Below, in pieces: positions 41,919 through 52,278 of a DNA stretch of 64,000 nucleotides. Origin of the DNA: Rhynchopus euleeides (lineage: Eukaryota > Euglenozoa > Diplonemea > Diplonemida > Diplonemidae); the NCBI GenBank assembly GCA_963210315.1, contig OY723247.1, positions 1,860,001 to 1,924,000 on the forward strand, read 5' to 3'. Under the pieces are notes generated by a model. It was not told where the DNA came from and ran no database searches. It was given only the letters and a program-made list of their open reading frames with translations. Made by a program: the position numbers and the translations under genes. Every line of letters starts with the position of its first letter. Positions within the stretch are counted from its first letter, which is position 1.

Positions 41919-41932
41919 TTTGACCCCCCCTA

Positions 41933-43649
41933 ACCCCCCCCCCCCCCCCCATTCCCAAATCGCTGTGCCCCGGCGGCTCGAATTATACCAACTTCGCCCC
42001 CCACCCCCACCCCCACCCCCTACACAGCCTGCAGAACGAGGGGATGGGTGGCCAACCCTCCCCCTCTCTGTGCTTTACTTTTCGGATACTTCATTCCCCC
42101 TTCACCCCGCCCCCGGGGGGCACGCCTTCTCTCCCCCAGCCGCGGTGTGTGGAGGCAAGCAGCAGGGTTCGCTTTGGGGCGATGTGTGCTGCTGACAAGA
42201 ACACACACGTGGTGTGTATGGTTTTGCTGGAACCTTGCCAAGAGTTGAAGCAGAAGGCTTAGCCTTTTTTCCCACCACAGTGGGTTTGGCGCACAAAACA
42301 ACGCCTTGGGGGTCTCCACTCAAAAGGGTAGGATGGCGTATCAGTTCTCGTGCGATAGTCTTTCGTGGACTTCCTGAACGATGCGGGTCCGCTAATCCAA
42401 CATAGCAAACGCTCTAAAGTGCAGAACAGTGAGCCGCCTCACAATAGAGGTTGCAACCTGACACACTTTGACACCCAGCGAAGGCTCCCATATTTTTTGT
42501 GTGCGGCAGTGGAGATTGCACCAAGAGCGAGTGCTCGGTGTAATCTGTGCTTATATAAAGATTCACGGATGTATGGATTAATGGGCGTGGGTTGGCCACA
42601 CCCACACCCGCTCAAAGTGGGCCAATTGCTACGTCTTTCCAGTAACAACGTGGTCACCACACACCCACATGATCTGCGCAGGGTTGGCGGCATCCCTGGT
42701 GTTGCCACCGACACACCATTCCCTGGCACACTGTTCGTACACAACACCGCCTCTCTCCCGTTTCCACAAACGCCACGGTTCTCCTTTCTATTACCCAGCT
42801 AATGCCCGTAGCCCACACGCATCGGCGTGCAATTCGCGATGCATTTGCCTTTTCTTTTGATCCACAAATAGACTCCGTTGAGCCACAAATAGACTGCCTG
42901 TGTAGCTCTGCACTCTTCACTCTCAGGGAGCTGTTCGAAACCGTGCGGGGATAAGGAATACCCGGCTGAAAACCGCCCCATTCCGCCCCTGCGCACCCCA
43001 TCCCGCCCCTTGCTTATTTTTGTTGCCGCCCCCAACTCCCCCACCCCCTCAGCCGGAAAAGGCATCTTGCAAAGCAAAAAAACCGGGAAGTAGAAACCTG
43101 CTGTGTTTTTACCACCAAGCAGAAGACCGACAAGACGCGTGCAGGCACATTTCCTTCCCACTTGCAAGATACGGCACCCGCCTTTAGCTCGTGCCGCCTG
43201 CAGCGGTTGGCTTGTAGGCGCAGATCGAGGAGAAGGGGCAGGGTGACCTATTCTATAAACGGCTGATGGGGTGGGGAGAGGGGAGAGATTCTGGGGAATT
43301 TGTCCACGGCACACTCCTCAACGAGATGAGAAATCTGCTTGATGAGCGCACTACCGAGTGGCCATATTATACAACGGTGCCACCCGTCACCCTGAAGTAG
43401 TACCGAGTTGATCAACTCCTCAATTATGCGCCTCGTCATTTCGCGCCAGTCAATGCAGAAACTCGGACACGCTTCCTGTCAGTGGTGTGTCATCCCGCTG
43501 AAACCCCCCCCCCCCCCCCCCGCCCATCCCATGTCATGCCAGGCACACATACAACGGCGTTTTCTTCCCCCTTTGGTTACCCCCCCAGTGGCTGGCTTAA
43601 CGCCGGGGTACTGTAAGCAGGGGGCTGGCCGGGGGGGGGGGGGGCTCCC
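41933..43649. other. Spacer between transposons, no gene recognised
   Basis: 1.7 kb with C and G runs. One copy of the GTTTGGCGCACAAAACAACGCC motif lies at 42285-42306. No coding call. Confidence 0.5.
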
Positions 43650-45278
43650 AGTGTTGTTAGAAACCGAGTTTTAAACATTTTAAACGTTTTAAACGTTTTA
43701 AAGTTTAAACCGCCGTTTTAAATTATTTAAAACGGGGTTTAAAACGGCAAAAAACCCTGCAAAATATAGGGGGAGACTTTTCGATTTTTTTTTCTGGAAC
43801 CCAAAATTGATCGTTTTGGGCCATCTGAGGCCATCTTCGGCAAAAAAATCCAATTTTGAGGCTCCCTGGGGGTCCCAAATGGGTGAACAAATTCCCTGTG
43901 TGAAATAGCCTATTGCAGGCCTTTTGAGCATGATCAGGCAAACACAGCTGTGTGGCAGGGCTTTCTGCGAAAATTCGCCTCCTGGTGAAGTGGGCTACTT
44001 TTCACCCTCCATTCACCCTGGCCTCAACCCGTTCCTCTGCTCACCCTGACGCAAGCTCATGCCCTCATCGTTGACAATCACCCAGAAAAGATTCAGGATG
44101 GTACAGTACAGACTCGGGTGCACGAACGATCCAACGGTGGTGCCTGTTTGACTTGCTGGTGTATGGTTGATCATTGCTTGTTACGTACATGTCGCTTTCT
44201 CAGCGCCCCCGCCTTCACCGAAACCCGATGCCCAACACGAGCGGTGTGGCGCCCGTGGTACTGACCCCTTCGGACCTTAACTCCAGCGGTAGCCGCCGGC
44301 TTTCTTCAAAGAAACTCATCGATGACGTCCCCCCAGAGTGCAGGTTCCTGCTGCCTACCCACGATCATTAGGGTGCCGAGAGAATGGCTAGGTGATCAAT
44401 AATTGTCCCAAACACTAGCTTGGCAACAGCCAGAGCAACCCCAGGTGGGGCGCAGCCGAGTGCTGCAACCATCGTTCTGACAGCAACAACATCACCTGGC
44501 TGTCTTGTTGAACACAGCCGTGATGAAGCTGGCTGCACTTCCTGTTTGGAGTTCATCGGGATCCGTTCTGCAAAAGTGAAAGTTGGAGGCAAAGAATACA
44601 TGACGAGGATGGTTACGCCTTTTGTAGGCTTCTCTCGATCAGAGAAGTCGGGCGTCCATAGGAGAGTAAAGGGAATACAGATATGCTCCTCTCAAAGAGG
44701 GGCAGGCCAAAGGTAGGCTCCAGGTGGCAACTGGAACTGTGCAACTTTTCCAGAAGGTGCTTCCAGGACTGTCGAAGGAGCTGGTGGAGTTCGCTGGGTC
44801 CATTGCCATCCCCATCATGGTGATCCGGCCTTCAACCTGCGACTTTGTATCATGGATTCAGCTCAAAAGGGTGCACATCGAGTGATGCAAGATGAAGATT
44901 CGACACTCCAGAAATATGCTGATGTCAAACTGCATTATTCCTGAGAACAACGGAGGGGGTGTGCCAACTGATGCCGGTGCGATTGATGCAACCCTCACCA
45001 CAACGTCAGTGCCACCTATTTTCCACCAATAATGTGTCCGCTGTGACAGGAATGCAGGAATAATCACCCAGAATATGAGCTGGGGGGCCTCAGGGGGCAT
45101 GGAAAAAAAAATTTGGCCGAAAAATTTTTTTTTGGTGTGAAAACACCACAGAAACGCCCTGTTTTAACCCCCGTTTTAAACTCCGTTTTAAATTAATTTA
45201 AAACGCGTTTTAATTTAAAACATTTAAAACATTTAAAACGTTTAAAACGTAAAGTTTTAAATGGGGGCTAACAACAAT
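43650..45278. mobile_element. Family vi element (GTTTTAAAC palindromes), 1.6 kb
   Basis: Ends AGTGTTGTTAG and CTAACAACAAT, with arrays of GTTTTAAAC/TTTAAAACG units in both subterminal regions (43668-43745, 45160-45262). A 10 bp direct duplication, GGGGGCTCCC, flanks it (43640-43649 and 45279-45288). Such a 9-11 bp duplication is typical of Mutator-like elements. Short frames inside (44174-44371, 44420-44716) are not convincing genes. Confidence 0.65.
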
Positions 45279-45532
45279 GGGGGCTCCCCGCGGGCTGAGG
45301 TCAGGCTGGCGACCCAGGTTTTCAGGGTGACACCAGGATTTCCTCGAAATTTTGGGTGACCCCCACCCTGGTCGGGGGGGGGGTCCCTCGCAAAGTGGGG
45401 GACAGGGGGGGGGGGTACACTGGCTACCTCCCGCACCTGTAGGAAAGGACCCCCCCCCCCCTTGTACCTGTACAGGGGGGGTACTTTTACCCAATTGGCA
45501 TTTCCCAGTAAGTGGTGTCAATAGGCACCCCA

Positions 45533-46382
45533 TGGCCAAAATGACCCCACCACAATCCGCACGGATCCCAAATATCCCAAAGAACGGGTTTTTGGAAAAT
45601 CCGAGGGGGGGGTCCCGCTGGGTGGGTAGGTGGGGTGGGGTGTGGGCTGGTGAAGGTGGCTGCCTCCCAGCCACCTTCACCCATGACCAGTCCCTGAACC
45701 AGACCCACGTTTCATGGGCGAAACTTGGCTCGTACACCACCAAAGTGACCCCACTGTGATCCGCAAAAATTCCAAACGTTCAAAAGAAAGAGGTTTTGGA
45801 ACACCCGAGGAGGGGGTCCCACTGGGTGGGTGGGGTGTGGGCTGACTGCCTCCCAGCCACGCTGACCAGCCCCTGAACTAGACCCGTGTTTCATGGGTGA
45901 TGCTTGGCTCGCACACCACCAAAGTGACCCCACTGTGATCCGCACAAATTCCAAACGTTCAAAAGAAAGGGGTTTTGGAACACCCGTGGAGGGGGTCCTG
46001 CTGGGTGGGTGGGTGTGGCTGCCTCCCAGTCACATTCCCTTAGGACCAGCCCCTGAACCAGAGGCACATTTCATGGACGGTGTTTGGCTCCAAGACCCAC
46101 AAAGTGACCCCACTACGATTCGCAAAAGTTCCAAACGTTCAGAAGAACGGGGTTTTGGAATACCCGAGGAGGGGGTCCCGCTGGGTGGGTGGGCTGGTGT
46201 GGCTGCCTCCCAGTCACATCCTCCTGGGGCCAGCCTCCTATGACCAGACCCTGAATCAGACCCACATTTCATGGGTGAAGCTTGACACCTCGACCCACAG
46301 TGTGACCCCACTACGATCCGCACAGATTCCAAATAGTCAAAAGAAAGGGGTTTCGGAACACCCGAGGAGGGGGTCCCGCTGA
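45533..46382 (+). repeat. Satellite-like tandem repeat, about 180-205 bp unit, 4-5 copies
   Basis: Each unit has AAAGTGACCCCACT, then ATCCGCA, TTTTGGAACACCCGAGG, a GGGTCCCGCTGGGTGGG block, TGCCTCCCAG and CATTTCATGG. Unit starts are near 45540, 45746, 45925, 46101 and 46302. The same unit occurs inverted at 59523-59830. Confidence 0.8.
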
Positions 46383-47507
46383 TTTTGGGTCACTTTCGGG
46401 TGATGTCAGGTACCTGGAGTGACCGCAGGTAGCCCATTTTCAGGGTGGGAGCCCTACTCGTACGTCACCCAGATTCAGCCCAAACCGTGCACCTCGGGTG
46501 CACGGTCGCCGGCAGCGCGCGGGCACCCGGAAACAGGCCGCATTTGCGCGCGCTGCCTGCACCCTGCACGCCAGCCCCCCCCCCCCCCCCCCCCCGGGGC
46601 TGTACACGGTGGGATCTTGTAAATTTTACATGTATAACTACAAGTATATACATGTATTATACATGTATAATACTTGCATGTCAACTATTATACATGTATA
46701 ATACATGTATATGCCTGAAATATACATGTAAAATACATGTATATCAAGTAAAAATACAAGTATAATACTTGCATGTCAACTATTATACTTGTATTTTTAC
46801 TTGATATACATGTATTTTACATGTATATTTCAGGCATTTACATGTATTTTACATGTATAATACTTGTCATGCAAGTATTATACATGTAAAATACTTGCAT
46901 GACAAGTAAAATACATGTATAATACTTGCATGACAAGTAAAATACTTGCATGCAAGTAAAATACATGTATTTTACTTGCATGCAAGTATTTTACTTGTCA
47001 TGCAAGTATTTTACTTGTCATGCAAGTATTTTACATGTATAATACTTGCATGACAAGTATTATACATGTAAAATACATGTAAATGCCTGAAATATACATG
47101 TAAAATACATGTATATCAAGTAAAAATACATGTATAATAGTTGACATGCAAGTATTATACATGTATTTTTACTTGATATACATGTATTTTACATGTATAT
47201 TTCAGGCATATACATGTATTATACATGCATAATAGTTGACATGCAAGTATTATACACACGGTGGACTCCAGCGGGGGTAGGGTAACCCTTTTCGGGAGTC
47301 TCAACTAGGGGGAGTCCAACTCCCGCTAGCGGGAGTCTATACTCCCGCTAGCGGGAGTCTGACTCCCCCTAGCGGGAGTCTTTTCACCTATTTTCACTCA
47401 TTTTTCCCATGATACCTATGCAATGTGGCACTCGTCACTGAAGTACAGCCACACCAAACGAAACGGACGTTTCCACCCATCCCAGCTCGCAGACCTGATT
47501 CACAAAA

Positions 47508-47888
47508 ATGGGGAAGACGACAACGAAGCCGGCAGCGAAGCCGGCGGCAAAGTCGATTAAGAAGAAGAAGAGCGCAGAGAGTCCCGAGGCTGCGGAGGCG
47601 ACGAACATTGTGCATGATTTTTGCACGGCCTTCCCTGTTAAAAAAGGGGGCAGTGTGCTGACACTGGGATCCATTAGAAGGCTCCTAGCAACGGTGTTGA
47701 GCAAGGAGCTCCACAAGCACAGCACCCAGGTGGCCAACGCAATCATCGCCATGTCTTCCCTGACATGGATAAGTTCGCTGTCAGGGAAGTCGCAACGATG
47801 CGGAAGGAGGGCGCTCTCCGTCATATACAAGGTGGAGGCGAAGTATGGCAAGGTGCAGGATACAAACGTGTCGTCGGGGGCAGCCTGA
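47508..47888 (+). CDS. Family ii ORF1: Lys-rich N-terminus plus small helical domain
   Basis: 126 residues beginning MGKTTTKPAAKPAAK. A basic, Lys/Ala-rich N-terminus leads into a helical region (about 35-95) whose LTLGSIRRLLATVL stretch resembles MTLKQLLGKLAD in the first ORF of family vii. This suggests the two elements share an N-terminal domain, perhaps for DNA binding (inference). It ends before the internal copy of the left terminus. It may be an N-terminal fragment of the protein continued at 48154-49290 rather than an independent gene. Confidence 0.5.
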   Translation: MGKTTTKPAAKPAAKSIKKKKSAESPEAAEATNIVHDFCTAFPVKKGGSVLTLGSIRRLLATVLSKELHKHSTQVANAIIAMSSLTWISSLSGKSQRCGRRALSVIYKVEAKYGKVQDTNVSSGAA

Positions 47889-48153
47889 AGCCGCGAATGA
47901 TCGCGACACGGGCGAACGGCTTGGCACCGTGGGTCTGGATAGATGCTGGAGTTCGGCCGGGTGAAACCGGAAGTCGCAGCAAAATTTGCCCCCCCAGATT
48001 TCTTCCTCAAACCCACCCGTGGGCTGATCCGGCCTTGCACGGTGGACTCCAGCGGGGGTAGGGTACCACTACCGGGTTTAACCCTTTTCGGGAGTCTCAA
48101 CTAGGGGGAGTCCAACTCCCGCTAGCGGGAGTATAGATCAGCAGTGGGCAACA

Positions 48154-49290
48154 ATGAGGCGATGCGGGGGGCGAGGGCACCGATGCTCACTGTGCGACAT
48201 CCCAGAAGAACGCTGGTATCAACAGGTGCATCGATACCCGCACCTGACTCTCTCTGAGATAAAAGAGGCTGGCTACCCCTCCCTCTTGGCAGGTGTGCTT
48301 CCCAATGCCCGCTACGTCACCCCAGCACTCCATGACTGCAAGGGGCTCGCCATGCGGCTGATCAGGGTACTGGATGAGACAACAAAAAAATATTCGACAA
48401 GACCTGTACAAACCTTGCACTGAATGTGTCGCAGAATGGGACAGGTGCTCAGTTCCGGAAGGTCGTGCTTGCCTGTCACAGGACACACCTACAAGGGCTT
48501 GTTCCGCTACCTCTTTGTCTCCCTTGCAGACCTCATGCATTTCCGGTATGCAGACATCCCCTGGCACTTCTGGGGATGCAAGGATGAGTCAGCCCGGATT
48601 CCCTTCTTGCGTGCTCGGATCTCAGGGCATATATTTCACTGGTTGATGGAGCATGCCGAAAAGGGATCAACGCGCAATGCCTACGTACACAGTCTCCATC
48701 ATTGGTGGGCTCCAGAAGATGCAGTGCCTCTGCAGAACAACGACGAATTTGAAGAAGCAGAGAACGGACATCGCAAGAAAGATGCCGTTACAATCGCCAG
48801 CTCCGCAACTTACGAGAGAGATCTTGCGATGGCAGAAGAGAAGCGGCGCGCATCGGGCATGCCTTGGAAGGTTGCGCACCTGTCGCAGGACGGGATCCTC
48901 GGGTATAGAGAAGTCATTCTGTGTCCGTGTCTGCACACCCGACACGCTCATAGATTGGCTGTGTATGTTCTTTGCACACAGTTGACACAGCTGCAGAAGG
49001 GGTTTGTGCACTGCAACACACAGGACTTCGTTGAACCCATCAGCGCGCCCTACTTCCTGTCCCGGTTCCCCGAAGGACACCGCAAATTATCGCTCTGCTT
49101 GTGCAAAATGCCAATCCCGCTGGGGGCGACTTTCACACCATTCGTGTCATCCGAGGCGACTTTGAGCACGCTTGACCAACGCGCACAGCAGGAGGGGGAT
49201 GACAGTTCTGACGAAGAAGATGAGGCCTGCAGGATGGCTTGTCTTGCCCAAGGTGTAACACAACTACGACAGGCGATGGCCGCACTTTGA
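48154..49290 (+). pseudogene. Family ii transposase-like protein, frameshifted
   Basis: A frame from about 48154 to 48423 hits TGA; the same frame resumes at 48424-49290. Between them the best match to the family vii protein is in another frame (about 48391-48480), so a -1 shift near the A7 run 48384-48390 and a +1 shift near 48480 are implied. Shared with family vii: CxxxxxxWxxQxH, AGxxSLLAGV, HFRYADIP, and YVHSLHHWWAPEDAVPL. It lacks the zinc fingers that end the family vii protein and instead ends in an acidic tail. Relationship to known transposases is not recognised by eye. Confidence 0.7.
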
Positions 49291-50357
49291 CACCTCAAAT
49301 TCTAACCGCTCACCTCCGCAGGTGCAGCCGCTACCAGGAGGATAGGTAGGTAGTCCAGAGTCCGGGGAAACTGACAGAAGCAAAACAAGCCCCTCCCCAT
49401 CCCTCTTCCACCATGATTTTACCCCCCACGCCAGTAGACTGTAACTATATCATGGGAAAAATGGATGAAAATAGGTGAAAAGACTCCCGCTAGGGGGAGT
49501 CAGACTCCCCCTAGCGGGAGTATAGACTCCCGCTAGCGGGAGTCTGGACTCCCGCTAGCGGGAGTCTTTGACACCCGCTCAGACTCCCGCTCCCAGACTC
49601 CCGCTAGGGCCGCTGGAGTCCACCGTGCATGTATAATACATGTATTATACTTGTAGTTATACATGTATAATTTACAAGATCCCACCGTGTAAGCGACCCC
49701 CCAGAAAATTACCCCACACGGTGGGATCTTGTAAATTTTACATGTATAACTACAAGTATACCGTATACGTAAATATTATGGAACGTAAATATTATGGAAC
49801 GGGCCCATTTTTGGCCGGTCCGTTCCATAATATTTACGTTCCATAATATTTACAGGGCCAGTTGGGGACTCGGTGGTGAGGACGGCTTGCGTCAGGAATC
49901 GCGCGAAAAGTGCACGAGTAGGTCCCGTCAGGGACTCTGTATGCCGTCCGATCACCTGGTCCAAGTCCCCGAGTCGCAGAAAGCCCTGTAAATATTATGG
50001 AACGAAAAAAATCTGGAACGCCAACCCACCAGCGTTCCAAAATATTTACGTTCCATTGGTGCCCCTGATTTACCCCTTTTTCACTACGCACAAACTACGC
50101 AATCTGGGGGGGGGTCTCGCTTTTTGGTCCCCCCCCAGTTTTTTTTGGTCCCCCTTTCTGTGTGGCTACTGAGACAGGACTGGAGGCACTGCGCTGACCG
50201 AGCAAAAAATTATTGCCAGAACTCACTATACACCGTACGAAAGAACGCACGACATGTGGGGCGGGACTCCAGAAACACCTGGGCAAGGTTGCCCCATGCC
50301 CAGAAACACCTGAGAAGGAAGTGAGTTCCAGGAGCCGCGTAGAACACCCTCGAGATT

Positions 50358-50675
50358 GTGAATGATGATACGATCACAGCCTTCAGGGCGCTGCGAGGTG
50401 CCACCCTGAAGGTGGCCCTTGACATCAAGGAGAGCGTCGGCCGAGGGGTCGACGAAAAGCTGAAGAAGGCGCTACTGGCACTGGATCCCGCGGGGTATAC
50501 GGAGGTCACCGCCACACAGGCAACCTCCGCTGACAACGTCCAGGAGACGTTATCCGAGGGGATCACAACGGCACTAGAGATCTGTGTCACGGGATCCAGG
50601 CGCCCACTCTCCCTCGACGGTCTGGGGATTGTTGTTGGGTATGGTGTCGTTTCCTGCAGCTGCAAAAAAGCGTAG
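50358..50675 (+). CDS. Hypothetical ORF in family iii element
   Basis: 105 residues starting MNDDTITAFRALRG, with balanced composition and predicted helices, so it may be or have been coding. No motif recognised. It could be a fragment of a larger element protein whose 5' part lies in 50200-50357. Confidence 0.35.
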   Translation: MNDDTITAFRALRGATLKVALDIKESVGRGVDEKLKKALLALDPAGYTEVTATQATSADNVQETLSEGITTALEICVTGSRRPLSLDGLGIVVGYGVVSCSCKKA

Positions 50676-50755
50676 CAACTGTGCTTCCTTCTTCCTTAAT
50701 GATGCGTTGACGCTTCCACCCGGAGGAGCTGAAGCAGGCACCGCTTAATGATGCG

Positions 50756-50962
50756 TTGATGCTTCCACCCGACGAGCTGAAGCAGGCACCGCGCCAAAGG
50801 GCACCCCCAAAGAGACCTGCAAAGACTGCGTCGAAACCCGCACCGAAGGCTGCCAGCGCTGCAGCACCTGAAGAACCTGCAGCACCTGCAGCACCTGAAG
50901 CGCCTGCACCCTCACTGACCCCGGAACAGCAAGAACTCCTTGAGTTTGGGGTCCCGGCATAG
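50756..50962 (+). CDS. Short Pro/Ala/Lys-rich ORF in family iii element
   Basis: 68 residues with a PKRPAKTASKPAPKAAS basic segment followed by an Ala/Pro/Glu repeat. Its first codons lie in the second copy of the 48 bp duplication. Composition resembles disordered basic tails; function unknown, and it may not be expressed. Confidence 0.3.
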   Translation: MMLPPDELKQAPRQRAPPKRPAKTASKPAPKAASAAAPEEPAAPAAPEAPAPSLTPEQQELLEFGVPA

Positions 50963-52200
50963 AGACAGAGAATGGCTGAGTAAATCAAAAAATGAGACCC
51001 CCCCCCCCTTTTCACTACGCACAAACTACGCAATATGGGGTCGTCAGGGGCACCAGTCCATAATATTTACGTTCCATAATATTTACGTTCCAAAATATTT
51101 ACGTATACGGTATACATGTATTATACATGTATAATACTTGCATGTCAACTATTATACATGTATAATACATGTATATGCCTGAAATATACATGTAAAATAC
51201 ATGTATATCAAGTAAAAATACATGTATAATACTTGCATGTCAACTATTATACATGTATCTTTACTTGATATACATGTATTTTACATGTATATTTCATGCA
51301 TTTACATGTATAATACTTGCATGACAAGTAAAATACTTGCATGCAAGTAAAATACATGTATTTTACTTGCATGCAAGTATTTTACTTGTCATGCAAGTAT
51401 TTTACATGTATAATACTTGCATGACAAGTATTATACATGTAAAATACATGTAAATGCATGAAATATACATGTAAAATACATGTATATCAAGTAAAGATAC
51501 ATGTATAATAGTTGACATGCAAGTATTATACATGTATTTTTACTTGATATACATGTATTTTACATGTATATTTCAGGCATATACATGTATTATACACGGA
51601 TGACGTACGAATCGTAATGGTGAAATACGAATCGTGCATATCGTATTTTATATCGCATTATATCGTATACGATTACGATATAAAATACGATATTATGCGA
51701 TATTACGAATCGTTTAGGATGATGCATGGCCACACGGGGTGGGCACCGGGGAAAAAGGCACCCAGCACATCAACGAGGGGCGGCGAGACTACCACCACCA
51801 CCCCAGATGAGTCACCCACTCCGAAGCCAAAGGCTCTCAAAGAGCAGCTGGCGAAGCAGAAAGCAGGGGCGCGAGTGAGCTGCGAAAACACGTCATGATA
51901 AGCTGCAAGGCGATGCCAAAGACGTGTCCGCCGTCAAGGATGTCGCGTCTCTGCAAACCCGCAAACCCCAGTGTTCTCCCGATGGCGAGTTTGGGGGCGA
52001 AATTCTCCATTTGTATTTTTTCCCCCGAAAACCCGACGGCGAGTTTCGGCATTTTTTTGGGGGTGGAATTTTTCACAGGTTTCAGACAGTTTCCCACTCA
52101 TCGACCTGCACAACTTCCCAACAACGAGCGTCCCTGGGTTCGTGCCCCACTACGAACCGCAATTGATCCAAAGAGTCCCAGAACGCGAAGGAGAAGGCCA

Positions 52201-52252
52201 GATGTTCGCTACCGTGGCCTCCGGCGGCTGGGGGGCTCCGCCCCCTAAACCC
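52201..52252. repeat. GC-rich hairpin cassette, copy 1
   Basis: Core GCTACCGTGGCCTCCGGCGG followed by CTGGGGGGCTCCGCCCCC, which folds into a strong hairpin. It lies within family iv. Confidence 0.75.
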
Positions 52253-52278
52253 CTGTGCTGTGCACCTGTCGAGTGTGC

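Larger units (their letters stand above)
38073..41932. mobile_element. Family viii decayed foldback copy, interrupted by family i
   Basis: Termini TAGGGGGGGTCAAATG (38073) and the reverse complement ending at 41932 match the intact element at 55858-58527. Arms 38073-38444 and 38863-39212 plus 41919-41932 are inverted copies that include the 3' end of the transposase gene, so this is an internally deleted, foldback derivative. The right arm is split at 39212/41919 by the family i insertion, with a TT duplication. Excluding the insert, the element is about 1.15 kb. Confidence 0.8.
47257..49627 (+). mobile_element. Family ii element (GACTCCCGCTAGCGGGAGTC palindromes)
   Basis: Ends CACGGTGGACTCCAGC and its inverse (ending 49627), flanked by CA duplications (47255-47256, 49628-49629). 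Both subterminal regions repeat a 20 bp palindrome built on CTAGCGGGAGTC. A second copy of the left end, in direct orientation, lies inside at 48038-48132, so the element is a composite: a 5' piece with one ORF (47508-47888) joined to a second left end followed by the 3' coding part. Confidence 0.8.
46605..49689. mobile_element. Family i palindromic element, copy 2 (contains family ii)
   Basis: TIR CACGGTGGGATCTTGTAAAT at 46605 and its inverse ending at 49689, flanked by TA on both sides. It is interrupted at 47256/47257 by the family ii element with a CA duplication. Own length is about 0.71 kb, all ACATGTAT/ACTTGCAT palindromic units. Confidence 0.85.
49761..51110 (+). mobile_element. Family iii element (CCGTATACG TIR, TA target), long copy
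   Basis: Ends CCGTATACGTAAATATT and its inverse (ending 51110), flanked by TA. Multiple TAAATATTATGGAACG units lie at both ends. A module of about 130 bp at 49856-49990 is the inverse of the core of the short copies at 63256-63931. The middle holds two short open frames (50358-50675, 50756-50962) and a tandem duplication of about 48 bp at 50698-50795. TA duplications fit Tc1/mariner-like biology, but no transposase is seen. Confidence 0.75.
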
